Of a DNA stretch of 42,021 bases, positions 7,556 through 15,579 are shown one piece after another. The position numbers were made by a program, and so were the translations under genes. How positions within the stretch are numbered: position 1 is the stretch's first letter; each line of letters opens with the position of its first letter. Origin of the DNA: Bifidobacterium amazonense (lineage in GTDB: Bacteria > Actinomycetota > Actinomycetes > Actinomycetales > Bifidobacteriaceae); the NCBI RefSeq assembly GCF_018555435.2, contig NZ_JAFEJT020000025.1, positions 1-42,021 of the forward strand, in the 5' to 3' direction. Under the pieces are notes generated by a model. It saw only the letters and a program-made list of their open reading frames with translations. It was not told the DNA's origin and did not search any database.

Positions 7556-9307
7556 ATGGGAATCAAGAAGAAGTTCAGCGCGGTCGTGGCCGCCGGTCTT
7601 TCGCTGGCGATGATGGTGTCGCTGGCCGCCTGCGGCGGTGAGGACAAGACCGCGTCCACCGCGGACGACGGCTCGCTGATGACCGTCGACGTCTACGACG
7701 ATCTGGCCAACTACCAGGGCATCCAGAAGGGCTGGTTCGCCAAGCTCGTCAAGGACAAGTTCAACATCAAGCTGAACATCATCGCCCCGAACGTCGCCGG
7801 CGGCTCCACCGTCTTCGACACGCGCGCCGCTTCCGGCGACCTGGGCGACATCGTCATCACCGGCGCCGGCTCGGGCCGTCTGTCCAAGCTGATCAAGGCC
7901 AAGCTCATCGACGACATGACCCCGTACCTCGACGGCATGGACAACATCAAGAAGTACTCCGGCGCCTCCGACTCGCTCAACGAGCTCGCCGGCCAGAAGA
8001 GCGGCGTGTGGGCCCTGCCGAACTCCGTCTCCTCCAAGTCCCCGACCGAGCCGTCCGAGGGCAACGAGCCGACCTTCGGCCCGTACATCCGCTGGGATCT
8101 CTACAAGGAGATCGGCTACCCGGAGATCAAGGACATGGACGACTTCCTGCAGGTGCTCAAGAAGATGCAGGACAAGGCCCGCGCCGACTCCGGCACCAAG
8201 GACATCTACGCCCTGTCCCTGTTCAAGGACTGGGACGGCAACATGATGAACAACGCCAAGCAGCCGACCACCTACTACGGCTATGACGAGCTCGGCTTCG
8301 TGCTCGCCAAGGCCGACGGCTCCGACTTCCAGTCCATCACCGACGACAACGGCCAGTACGAGAAGGCCCTCGAGTTCTTCAACAAGGCCGATCAGATGGG
8401 CCTGGTCGATCCGGAATCCTCCACCCAGAACTACGACACCATGTTCTCCAAGTACCAGAACGGCAAGGTGCTGTTCTCCTTCTGGAGCTACCTCGGCCCG
8501 CAGGCGTACAACACCACCGACAACAAGGCCGCCGGCAAGGGCTTCATGATCGCCCCGCTTCAGGACATGCAGATCTTCTCCTACGGCGCCACCCCGAACG
8601 GCGGCTCCACCATCATCGCCCTCGGTTCCAAGGCCCAGAACAAGCAGCGCCTCGTCAAGTTCATCGACTGGCTGTACTCCTCTGAAGGCACCTACGCCAT
8701 GCAGGGCAGCGTCGAAGGCATGAACTACGAGATCAAGGACGGCAAGCCGGTCCTGACCGACCTGGGCAAGAAGCTGCGCAACGACACCAGCACCACCGTG
8801 CCGGAGGAGTACGGCGGCGGCTCCTACAAGGACGGCGTCTCCGCGCTCAACTTCGTTACCGAGCTGGGCACCGACATCGACGAGAACACCGGCGAGCCGT
8901 ACAGCTCCGACATGTGGAGCTCCGTGATCAGCGAGTTCAACAACTCCGCCCTCGAGCAGGACTGGTCCTCCCACATGGGCGGCGCGAAGACCTCCATGGA
9001 GTACCTGAAGGCCAACAACAAGCTGCTCGTCGCCCCGGGCTCCAGCTACATCCAGCCCGATGAGGACTCCCAGATCACCACGCTGCGCGGCTCCATCAAG
9101 ACCGAGATCGTCAACTCCTCCTGGAAGGCCGTGTTCGCCAAGAACGACAGCGAATTCAAGAAGATCTTCAAGAGCATGCAGGATACGGTCAACGGCCTCG
9201 GCATCGATCAGGTCCTCGAAGTGGACATGAAGAACGCCAAGGACCAGCAGGCCGCTCGCGAGAAGGTCACCAAGGAATACGCGGATCGCGAGACCTCCGC
9301 TGAGTGA
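7556..9307 (+). CDS. Extracellular oligosaccharide-binding lipoprotein (LplA type)
   Basis: A 583-residue solute-binding protein for the ABC importer. The N-terminus is a lipoprotein signal: KKK, a hydrophobic stretch, and the lipobox LAAC with Cys27 as the lipid-modified residue. The mature protein begins with GGEDKTAS. A bacterial family 1 binding fold follows (YDDLANYQGIQKGWFAKLVK, and the aromatic-rich NNAKQPTTYYGYDELGF, which could stack on sugar rings). The ATG at 7556 is chosen for its AAGGAGGA site and because the signal peptide begins there; an upstream in-frame ATG at 7490 would add 22 residues that do not fit. Codon use is strongly C-ending, suggesting high expression. The long size resembles the LplA/YtcQ group associated with large oligosaccharides. 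Ligand inferred as xyloglucan oligosaccharides from the neighbouring enzymes. Confidence 0.93.
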   Translation: MGIKKKFSAVVAAGLSLAMMVSLAACGGEDKTASTADDGSLMTVDVYDDLANYQGIQKGWFAKLVKDKFNIKLNIIAPNVAGGSTVFDTRAASGDLGDIVITGAGSGRLSKLIKAKLIDDMTPYLDGMDNIKKYSGASDSLNELAGQKSGVWALPNSVSSKSPTEPSEGNEPTFGPYIRWDLYKEIGYPEIKDMDDFLQVLKKMQDKARADSGTKDIYALSLFKDWDGNMMNNAKQPTTYYGYDELGFVLAKADGSDFQSITDDNGQYEKALEFFNKADQMGLVDPESSTQNYDTMFSKYQNGKVLFSFWSYLGPQAYNTTDNKAAGKGFMIAPLQDMQIFSYGATPNGGSTIIALGSKAQNKQRLVKFIDWLYSSEGTYAMQGSVEGMNYEIKDGKPVLTDLGKKLRNDTSTTVPEEYGGGSYKDGVSALNFVTELGTDIDENTGEPYSSDMWSSVISEFNNSALEQDWSSHMGGAKTSMEYLKANNKLLVAPGSSYIQPDEDSQITTLRGSIKTEIVNSSWKAVFAKNDSEFKKIFKSMQDTVNGLGIDQVLEVDMKNAKDQQAAREKVTKEYADRETSAE

Positions 9308-9357
9308 CGATCCAGCCAGCAGGCCGTTGCCCGCCGCTGATCATCGATAACTGAACC

Positions 9358-9402
9358 AAGGGGGCGTCGGCGTTCGCAAGACCGCACGACGTCCCCTTTT
9401 CC
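9358..9402 (+). terminator. Rho-independent terminator of the transporter operon
   Basis: AAGGGGGCGTCG (9358-9369) pairs with CGACGTCCCCTT (9387-9398) with a single G-T wobble, followed by a short T-run. The remaining gap to the GH29 gene, up to 9489, is G-poor, rich in C and A, and contains repeated CCGCAC motifs; no clear promoter is visible there. Confidence 0.85.
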
Positions 9403-9489
9403 ATACCGCGGCTTCACGCCGCGTCCGCGCCCGCACATCCCCGCACGCAACGCCCGCACCCAACACCCAACCCAAAAAGGACATCAACG

Positions 9490-10965
9490 ATGATCGACCT
9501 CGCCACCATCGACGCCGTGATCGACAACGGCCCGTACTCCGCAGACTGGGAGTCGCTCTCCCAGGTGCGGGTGCCCGGCTGGTTCCCCGACGCGAAATTC
9601 GGCATCTTCACCCACTGGGGCCTGTACACCGTGCCCGAATACCGCAACGAATGGTATTCGCGCAACATGTACATCCAGGGCTACCCCGAATTCGACCATC
9701 ACCGCGAGGCGTTCGGCCCGCAGAACGAGTTCGGCTACAAGGACTTCATCCCGATGTTCACCGCCGAGAGGTTCGACGCGGACGAATGGCTCGACCTGTT
9801 TGCCAAGGCCGGAGCCCGCTACTATTTCCCCGTCTCCGAACACCACGACGGCTACCAGATGTACAGGAGCGAGATCTCGCACTGGAACACCGTCGAAACC
9901 GGCCCGCACCGCGACATCATCGGCGAACTGCGCGAGGCGACCCTGCGCCACGGCCTGCACTTCGCGACCAGCAACCACCGCGCCGAGCACTGGTGGTTCA
10001 TGGGCCACGGCCGCGACTTCGACTCCGACGTGCGCGGTCCCGAGGCGGACGCCAAGGGCGGCTTCTACTGGCCGGCCACGCCCGAACCCGACAACCAGGA
10101 CCTGTTCTCCGTGCCCAAGCCCACCGAGGAGTACCTCGACGACTGGCTGCTGCGCGTGTGCGAGCTGATCGACAACTACCGTCCGGAGATGCTGTACTTC
10201 GACTGGTGGATCCAGCACAACGCGTTCAAGCCGTATGTGAAGAAGCTCGCCGCGTTCTACTACAACCGCGGCGTCGAATGGGGCGTGCCGGTCATCATCT
10301 GCTACAAGGACGACGGCATGGCGTGGGGCGCAGGCCTGTTCGACGTCGAACGCGGCGGCCTGTCCACCGCGACGCCGTACGTGTGGCAGACCGACACGGC
10401 CATCGCGCGCAACTCGTGGTGCTACACGAACTCGCTCGACTACAAGAGCCTCGCCGAACTCGTCGCGACGCTCGTCGACACGGTCAGCAAGAACGGCAAC
10501 CTGCTGCTCAACGTCGGCCCGCGAGCCGACGGTTCGATCGCCGCGCACGACCGCGAACTGCTCGAGTCGATCGGCGCGTGGATGGACGCGAACGGCGAGG
10601 GCATCTACGGCACGCGACCGTGGCGGTTCGCCGAGGAAGGCACGACGCACGCCGCGGAAGGCTCGTTCGCCGATCAGAACGCGCTCGAATACACGGCCGC
10701 CGACTGGCGATTCACCGCGAAGAACGGCGACGTGTACGCGTTCTGTCTCAACCCGGACGGCCAGCGCACGCTCGTCAGCACTACGTTCGCCGCGTACCAC
10801 GACGGCATCCGCGCGCCGTTCCACGGCATCATCGCCGGCGTCGAACAGCTCGGCGCGGGCCCCGTGCGCTATGAACGCACCAACGACGGCCTCGTCATCG
10901 AACCGGCCGAACGCGACGGCGTCGCGCCGAACGTGCCGGTCGGATTCAGGATCACCATCGAGTAG
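9490..10965 (+). CDS. GH29 alpha-L-fucosidase
   Basis: A 491-residue GH29 enzyme. The N-terminal (beta/alpha)8 barrel shows the family hallmarks FGIFTHWGLYTVPEY, EHHDGYQMY and the nucleophile Asp238 in MLYFDWW (nt 10201-10203), with NGNLLLNVGPRADG near the end of the barrel and a small beta-sandwich C-domain after about residue 390. It has no signal peptide, so it acts in the cytoplasm on imported substrates. GH29 enzymes release alpha-linked L-fucose with retention; the arrangement resembles the broad-specificity subfamily A, where the acid/base is not readable from one sequence. In a xyloglucan pathway it would remove the alpha-1,2-fucose that caps galactose. A weak AAAAAGGA ribosome site precedes the ATG. 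The island operator is not found at this gene. Confidence 0.92.
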   Translation: MIDLATIDAVIDNGPYSADWESLSQVRVPGWFPDAKFGIFTHWGLYTVPEYRNEWYSRNMYIQGYPEFDHHREAFGPQNEFGYKDFIPMFTAERFDADEWLDLFAKAGARYYFPVSEHHDGYQMYRSEISHWNTVETGPHRDIIGELREATLRHGLHFATSNHRAEHWWFMGHGRDFDSDVRGPEADAKGGFYWPATPEPDNQDLFSVPKPTEEYLDDWLLRVCELIDNYRPEMLYFDWWIQHNAFKPYVKKLAAFYYNRGVEWGVPVIICYKDDGMAWGAGLFDVERGGLSTATPYVWQTDTAIARNSWCYTNSLDYKSLAELVATLVDTVSKNGNLLLNVGPRADGSIAAHDRELLESIGAWMDANGEGIYGTRPWRFAEEGTTHAAEGSFADQNALEYTAADWRFTAKNGDVYAFCLNPDGQRTLVSTTFAAYHDGIRAPFHGIIAGVEQLGAGPVRYERTNDGLVIEPAERDGVAPNVPVGFRITIE

Positions 10966-10979
10966 CCGCGCAACGTCCC

Positions 10980-11029
10980 GCCGCACGCCGCGGCATACCG
11001 CCGCACATCGCAGCATACCGCAGCACACC
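10980..11029 (+). repeat. Five 10-bp imperfect tandem repeats in the GH29-GH3 gap
   Basis: Units at 10980, 10990, 11000, 11010 and 11020 follow the pattern GC(C/A)GCA(C/T)ACC with few deviations, ending 19 nt before the GH3 start. The period equals one helical turn. The transcript here would be nearly G-free on one side and hard to fold. It may be an unstructured leader, a protein-binding array, or just slippage. Confidence 0.7.
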
Positions 11030-11048
11030 GTACAGAAGAGAGCAACCA

Positions 11049-13226
11049 ATGACCACCATCACCGCAACCAACAAAGCCAAGGCCCGCGAGCTGCTCGCCA
11101 AGCTCACGCTCGACGAGAAGGTCGACATCGTCCACGCGGCCGGCCTGTTCAAGTCCGGCGGCGCGCCGCGCGTCGGCGTCCCCGAGTTCCACATGGACGA
11201 CGGCCCGATGGGCCCGCGCGAGGAACTGGACAACGCCAACTGGGCGCCGCTGTGGAACACGCGCGACCGCGTCACCTACCTGCCGTCCGGATCCGCCGTC
11301 GCCTCGACGTGGAGCCGCGAACTGGCCCGCACCGTCGGCGAAGTGCTCGGCGAGGAGGCGCGAGGCCGCGGCAAGGACGTGATCCTCGGCCCCTCGCTCA
11401 ACATCAAGCGCAGCCCGCTGTGCGGCCGCAACTTCGAATACATGAGTGAGGACCCGTACCTCGCCGGCGAACAGGGCGAACAGTACATCCGCGGCGTGCA
11501 GGAGTCCGACGTGGCCGCCTGCGCCAAGCACTACGCGGCCAACAGCCAGGAGACCGACCGTCTCGAGGTCGACGAGACGATCAGCGAGCGCGCCCTGCGC
11601 GAGATCTACCTGCCCGCGTTCGAGAAGGCCGTCAAGAAGGGCGGCGTGCTGTCGCTCATGGGCGCGTACAACCTGGTCAACGGCACGCAGTGCTGCGAAT
11701 CCGCGGAACTGCTTGACCGGATCCTGCGCGACGAGTGGGGCTTCGACGGGTTCGTCGTCTCCGACTGGAGCGCGGTCAAGCGCACGGTCGAAAGCGCCCG
11801 CGTAGGCCTGGACGTGGAGATGTCGGTCACGCCGAACTTCGACGAGTACTATTTCGCGAACCCGCTGCGCCGCGCGATCGCCGCCGGCGAGGTGAGCGAG
11901 GAGGACGTGGACAGGAAGGTGCTGCGCGTGCTCGCCGTGATGGACGCGCTGCACATGCTGCCGGACGCCGATGGCGCGAAGTCCGCCCGCAAGGCCGGCT
12001 CGTACGCGACGCTCGCGCACGCCGCCAAGGTGCTCGACGTGGCGCGCGAGTCGATCGTGCTGCTCAAGAACGATGCCGACGCCGCCGGCCGCACGGTGCT
12101 GCCGCTCGACGAGGGCTCGCTGCGCCGCGTGCTGGTCGTCGGCGCGAACGCCGACCGCATCCACTCCAACGGCGGCGGCAGCGCGGTCATCAAGGCGCTG
12201 CACGAGGTCACGCCGCTGCTCGGCCTCAACGGCCAGCTCGGCGGCAACGTCGAGATCGAATACGCGCCCGGCTACTACGCCAAGCAGGTCGTGCAGGACG
12301 CGTCCTGGCAGGAGGAGAGCCTCGAGAACTCGGTCGGCAGCAACGAATCCGACGAGGAGCGCGCCGCCCGCCTGCGCGACGAGGCCGTGACGCTGGCCCG
12401 CGAGTACGCGGCGTCCGGCGACCCGGTGATCTACGTCGGCGGACTCGACCACGAGCATGACCTCGAAGGCCGCGACCGCGAGGATCTGGCGCTGCCGTAC
12501 GGTCAGGACGAGCTGATCGACGCGCTGCTCGACGCGGCGCCCGACACGGTGCTCGTGTTCGTCGCCGGCTCGCCGATCGCGATGCCGTGGGCCGACCGCG
12601 CCCGCGCGATCGTGTGGAACTGGTACAACGGCTGCGAATCCGGCACGGCGCTCGCCGAGACGCTGCTCGGCCGCGTCGATCCGAGCGGCCACCTGCCGGA
12701 GACGTTCCCGATCGCGCTCGCCGATTCGCCGGCGCATTCGGTCGGCACGTTCGGGCCGGGCCTGCATGTGCGCTACGACGAGGACATCTACGTCGGCTAC
12801 CGCTATTTCGAGACTCGCGACGTTCCGGTGCGTTTCTGCTTCGGCCACGGCCTGACCTATACGACGTTCGCGTACGCCGATCTGGACGTGCGCCGCGTGG
12901 ACGACGAGGTGCGCGTCGCGTTCACCGTGACGAACACGGGCGCGCGCGCCGGCAAGGCCGTGCCGCAGGTGTACTTCGGGCTCGAGGGCACCGGCGAGGA
13001 CCGTCCGGTCAAGGAGCTGCGCGGATACGAGAAGGTGGCGCTGGAGCCGGGGGAGAGCCGTCAGGTCGAGATCGCGCTGCCGGCCGCCGAGGCGCTGCGC
13101 TACTGGTCGAACGGGGCCGAGGGCTCCGGCGCGTACGGTCCGGGCGCGTTCGCCGTGGCCCCCGAGGCTGCCGTGTATGTGGGCGAGTCCGTGCGCGACA
13201 TCCGCCTGACCGGCCATCTCGGCTGA
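11049..13226 (+). CDS. GH3 beta-glucosidase
   Basis: A 725-residue two-domain GH3 enzyme. The N-terminal barrel contains GPSLNIKRSPLCGRNFEYM (substrate-loop motif), KHYAANSQE, and nucleophile Asp239 in FVVSDWSAV (nt 11763-11765). The second domain carries the likely acid/base Glu473 in HDLEGRDREDLALP (nt 12465). A C-terminal FN3-like domain (TNTGARAGKAVPQVYFG) ends the protein. There is no PA14 or trefoil insertion, unlike the GH3 at the window start. No signal peptide, so it is cytoplasmic. The family releases single glucose units from cello-oligosaccharides or other beta-glucosides. In this locus it would shorten the cellotetraose backbone exposed by GH31. It follows GH29 by 83 nt with a modest GAAGAGAG ribosome site, and is probably cotranscribed with it. 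Confidence 0.92.
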   Translation: MTTITATNKAKARELLAKLTLDEKVDIVHAAGLFKSGGAPRVGVPEFHMDDGPMGPREELDNANWAPLWNTRDRVTYLPSGSAVASTWSRELARTVGEVLGEEARGRGKDVILGPSLNIKRSPLCGRNFEYMSEDPYLAGEQGEQYIRGVQESDVAACAKHYAANSQETDRLEVDETISERALREIYLPAFEKAVKKGGVLSLMGAYNLVNGTQCCESAELLDRILRDEWGFDGFVVSDWSAVKRTVESARVGLDVEMSVTPNFDEYYFANPLRRAIAAGEVSEEDVDRKVLRVLAVMDALHMLPDADGAKSARKAGSYATLAHAAKVLDVARESIVLLKNDADAAGRTVLPLDEGSLRRVLVVGANADRIHSNGGGSAVIKALHEVTPLLGLNGQLGGNVEIEYAPGYYAKQVVQDASWQEESLENSVGSNESDEERAARLRDEAVTLAREYAASGDPVIYVGGLDHEHDLEGRDREDLALPYGQDELIDALLDAAPDTVLVFVAGSPIAMPWADRARAIVWNWYNGCESGTALAETLLGRVDPSGHLPETFPIALADSPAHSVGTFGPGLHVRYDEDIYVGYRYFETRDVPVRFCFGHGLTYTTFAYADLDVRRVDDEVRVAFTVTNTGARAGKAVPQVYFGLEGTGEDRPVKELRGYEKVALEPGESRQVEIALPAAEALRYWSNGAEGSGAYGPGAFAVAPEAAVYVGESVRDIRLTGHLG

Positions 13227-13253
13227 TCGCGGCGTCGCCGGCGTTGTAGTGGT

Positions 13254-13307
13254 GCGTGGCGGTTTTCTCTCGCCGAGCCATGGCTCGGCGAGAGAAAACC
13301 GCCACGC
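13254..13307. terminator. Perfect 54-bp palindrome after the GH3 gene
   Basis: Arms of 27 bases (13254-13280 and 13281-13307) are exactly complementary with no unpaired centre (middle GCCATGGC). The inner arm contains TCTCGCCGAG, the same core seen in the array at 4319-4493. It lies 27 nt after the GH3 stop and about 32 nt before the operator of the next operon. It most likely ends GH29-GH3 transcription and insulates the GH31 promoter. Confidence 0.85.
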
Positions 13308-13338
13308 TATATCCGGGGTTGCGGCGTGTCGGAACTTG

Positions 13339-13360
13339 TTATTTATAGACTTATAAATAA
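13339..13360. promoter_or_regulatory. Island operator copy 2 (GH31 operon)
   Basis: A perfect inverted repeat TTATTTATA-GACT-TATAAATAA. A TTGCGG -35-like box at 13319-13324 with TTTATA at 13342-13347 (17-bp spacer) places the -10 inside the operator, so binding should block RNA polymerase. The GH31 start codon is 76 nt further on. Confidence 0.8.
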
Positions 13361-13436
13361 GATAGATACCAAGCACACAGCCGGGGTTCCCGATGCCGGG
13401 GGCGGCGGCGAAACTCGCAACGAAGGAGAAGCAACA

Positions 13437-15476
13437 ATGAAGTTCCTCAACGGCGGCTGGCTCGTCAAGGACGGCTTCGACGTCAAGTACGCGGCCAACG
13501 TGTACACCGCGAACGTCGAGCCGAAGAAGCTCACCCTGTTCTGCCCGTTCGGCGTGCCGATCCACCACCCGGGCCAGACGCTCGACGGCGGCATCCTCAC
13601 CATCGAGGTCACCTCCCCGCGCGAGGACATCATCACCACGCGCCTGATCAACTTCAGGAAGGACCGCAGCAACTGCCCGAAGTTCGCGCTCAACGAGTCC
13701 GATCCGGACGTCGTCATCGCCGAGACGGACGACAAGTGGTCCTTCACCTCCGGCAAGCTCACGCTGGAGATCGCCAAGGGCGAGTCCATCGACTTCAAGT
13801 ACATCTACGACGGCAAGACCATCGCCCACTCCGGCTGGCGCGCCAAGGGCCTCGTCACCGATCCGGAAGGCCGTCTGCACGTCTCCGAGCAGCTCGACCT
13901 CGGCGTGAGCGAGAAGATCTACGGCCTCGGCGAGCGCTTCACCAACTTCGTCAAGAACGGCCAGACCGTCGACATCTGGAACGAGGACGGCGGCACCGGC
14001 ACCGAGCAGGCGTACAAGAACATCCCGTTCTACCTGTCCAACAAGGGCTACGGCCTGTACGTCGACAACCCGGGCAAGGTCAGCTTCGAGGTCGGCTCCG
14101 AGAAGGTCTCGCGCGTGCAGTTCTCCGTGCCGGGCGAGGAGATGAGCTACTCGGTCATCGGCGGCAAGGACCTCAAGGGCATCCTCAACACCTACACCGA
14201 CCTGACCGGCAAGCCGCCGCTGGTTCCGGACTGGAGCTACGGCCTGTGGCTGTCCACCTCGTTCACCACCGACTACGACGAGAAGACCGTGATGGAGTTC
14301 GTCGACGGCATGGCCGAGCGCAACATCCCGCTGTCCGTCTTCCACTTCGACTGCCGCTGGATGAAGGAGCTCGAGTGGTGCAACTTCGAGTGGGACGAGA
14401 CCAAGTTCCCCGATCCGGAAGGCCTGCTCAAGAAGCTGCATGACCGCGGCCTGAAGGTCTGCGTGTGGATCAACAGCTACATCGGCCAGAAGTCCCCGCT
14501 GTTCGAGGAGGGCGCCAGGAAGGGCTACTTCATCAAGAACACCGACGGCTCCGTCTGGCAGTGGGACAAGTGGCAGGCCGGCATGGCGATCGTCGACTTC
14601 ACCAACCCCGAGGCCACCAAGTGGTACCAGGACAAGCTCAAGCACCTCGTCGCGCAGGGCGTCGACTGCTTCAAGACCGACTTCGGCGAGCGCATCCCGA
14701 CCGAAGGCGTGAAGTACTACGACGGTTCCGATCCGGAGCTGATGCACAACTACTACACCTACCTGTACAACAAGGCCGTCTACGACGTGCTCGTCGAGAC
14801 CAAGGGCGCCGACCAGGCGATCCTGTTCGCCCGTTCCGCGACCGTCGGCGGCCAGCAGTTCCCGGTCCACTGGGGCGGCGACTGCTCGTCCAACTACCCG
14901 TCGATGGCGGAGTCGCTGCGCGCCGGCCTGAGCTTCGGCATGTCCGGCTTCGGCTACTGGAGCCACGACATCGCCGGATTCGAGGACAAGCCGACCCCGG
15001 ACCTGTTCAAGCGCTGGACCCAGTTCGGCCTGCTCTCCTCGCACTCGCGCTACCACGGCTCCACCGAGTACAAGGTGCCGTGGCTGTACGGCGACGAGGC
15101 GGTCGAGGTGTCGCGCGAGTTCACCGAGCTCAAGCTCAAGCTCAAGCCGTACCTCGAGGCCATGGCCAAGGAGACCCACGAGACCGGCGTGCCGATGATG
15201 CGCGCGATGGTGCTCGAGTTCCCGACCGACCCGGCCTGCGAGGACATCGACACCCAGTACATGCTGGGCGACGACCTGCTGGTCGCCCCGGTGTTCTCCG
15301 AGGACGGCACGGCGCGCTTCTACGTGCCGGACGCGGGCGGCGACCATGCCGGCGAGGCGTGGGCCAACCTGCTGACCGGCAAGACCTACGAGCCGGGCCG
15401 CTGGTACACCGAGCAGTACGACTACCACACCCTGCCGGTGCTCGTGCGCCCGGGCTCCGACCCGCTCAACGCCTGA
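13437..15476 (+). CDS. yicI: GH31 alpha-xylosidase (YicI type)
   Basis: A 679-residue GH31 enzyme that aligns by eye with E. coli YicI along its whole length. The nucleophile is Asp415 in KTDFGERIPT (nt 14679-14681) and the acid/base is Asp482 in PVHWGGDC (nt 14880-14882), matching the YicI catalytic pair Asp416/Asp482. WSYGLWLSTSFTTDYDE and LLSSHSRYHGS are further YicI-like motifs. YicI-type enzymes release alpha-1,6-linked xylose from the non-reducing end of xyloglucan oligosaccharides and isoprimeverose, without acting on alpha-glucosides efficiently. The ATG at 13437 is chosen for its GAAGGAG site and homology (MKFLNGGWLVKDG); upstream in-frame starts run through the promoter. No signal peptide. 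It leads the GH31-GH43-GH42-ROK operon under operator copy 2, with strongly biased codons implying high expression. Confidence 0.94.
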   Translation: MKFLNGGWLVKDGFDVKYAANVYTANVEPKKLTLFCPFGVPIHHPGQTLDGGILTIEVTSPREDIITTRLINFRKDRSNCPKFALNESDPDVVIAETDDKWSFTSGKLTLEIAKGESIDFKYIYDGKTIAHSGWRAKGLVTDPEGRLHVSEQLDLGVSEKIYGLGERFTNFVKNGQTVDIWNEDGGTGTEQAYKNIPFYLSNKGYGLYVDNPGKVSFEVGSEKVSRVQFSVPGEEMSYSVIGGKDLKGILNTYTDLTGKPPLVPDWSYGLWLSTSFTTDYDEKTVMEFVDGMAERNIPLSVFHFDCRWMKELEWCNFEWDETKFPDPEGLLKKLHDRGLKVCVWINSYIGQKSPLFEEGARKGYFIKNTDGSVWQWDKWQAGMAIVDFTNPEATKWYQDKLKHLVAQGVDCFKTDFGERIPTEGVKYYDGSDPELMHNYYTYLYNKAVYDVLVETKGADQAILFARSATVGGQQFPVHWGGDCSSNYPSMAESLRAGLSFGMSGFGYWSHDIAGFEDKPTPDLFKRWTQFGLLSSHSRYHGSTEYKVPWLYGDEAVEVSREFTELKLKLKPYLEAMAKETHETGVPMMRAMVLEFPTDPACEDIDTQYMLGDDLLVAPVFSEDGTARFYVPDAGGDHAGEAWANLLTGKTYEPGRWYTEQYDYHTLPVLVRPGSDPLNA

Positions 15477-15513
15477 CGGTCCCCGCCCGATAAGGCACCG
15501 TCGACATGACCCC

Positions 15514-15546
15514 GCGGCGCGAATCGTCCCGTTCGATTCGCGCCGC
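15514..15546 (+). terminator. Strong hairpin between GH31 and GH43 genes
   Basis: A 13-bp perfect stem: GCGGCGCGAATCG (15514-15526) and CGATTCGCGCCGC (15534-15546), loop of 7 nt. Only a weak T-stretch follows (CTTCG), so it may be a partial terminator or an mRNA processing barrier, leaving GH31 more abundant than the genes after it. Confidence 0.6.
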
Positions 15547-15579
15547 CTTCGTACTCCCGCGCAACAAGGACGTTTCCCC

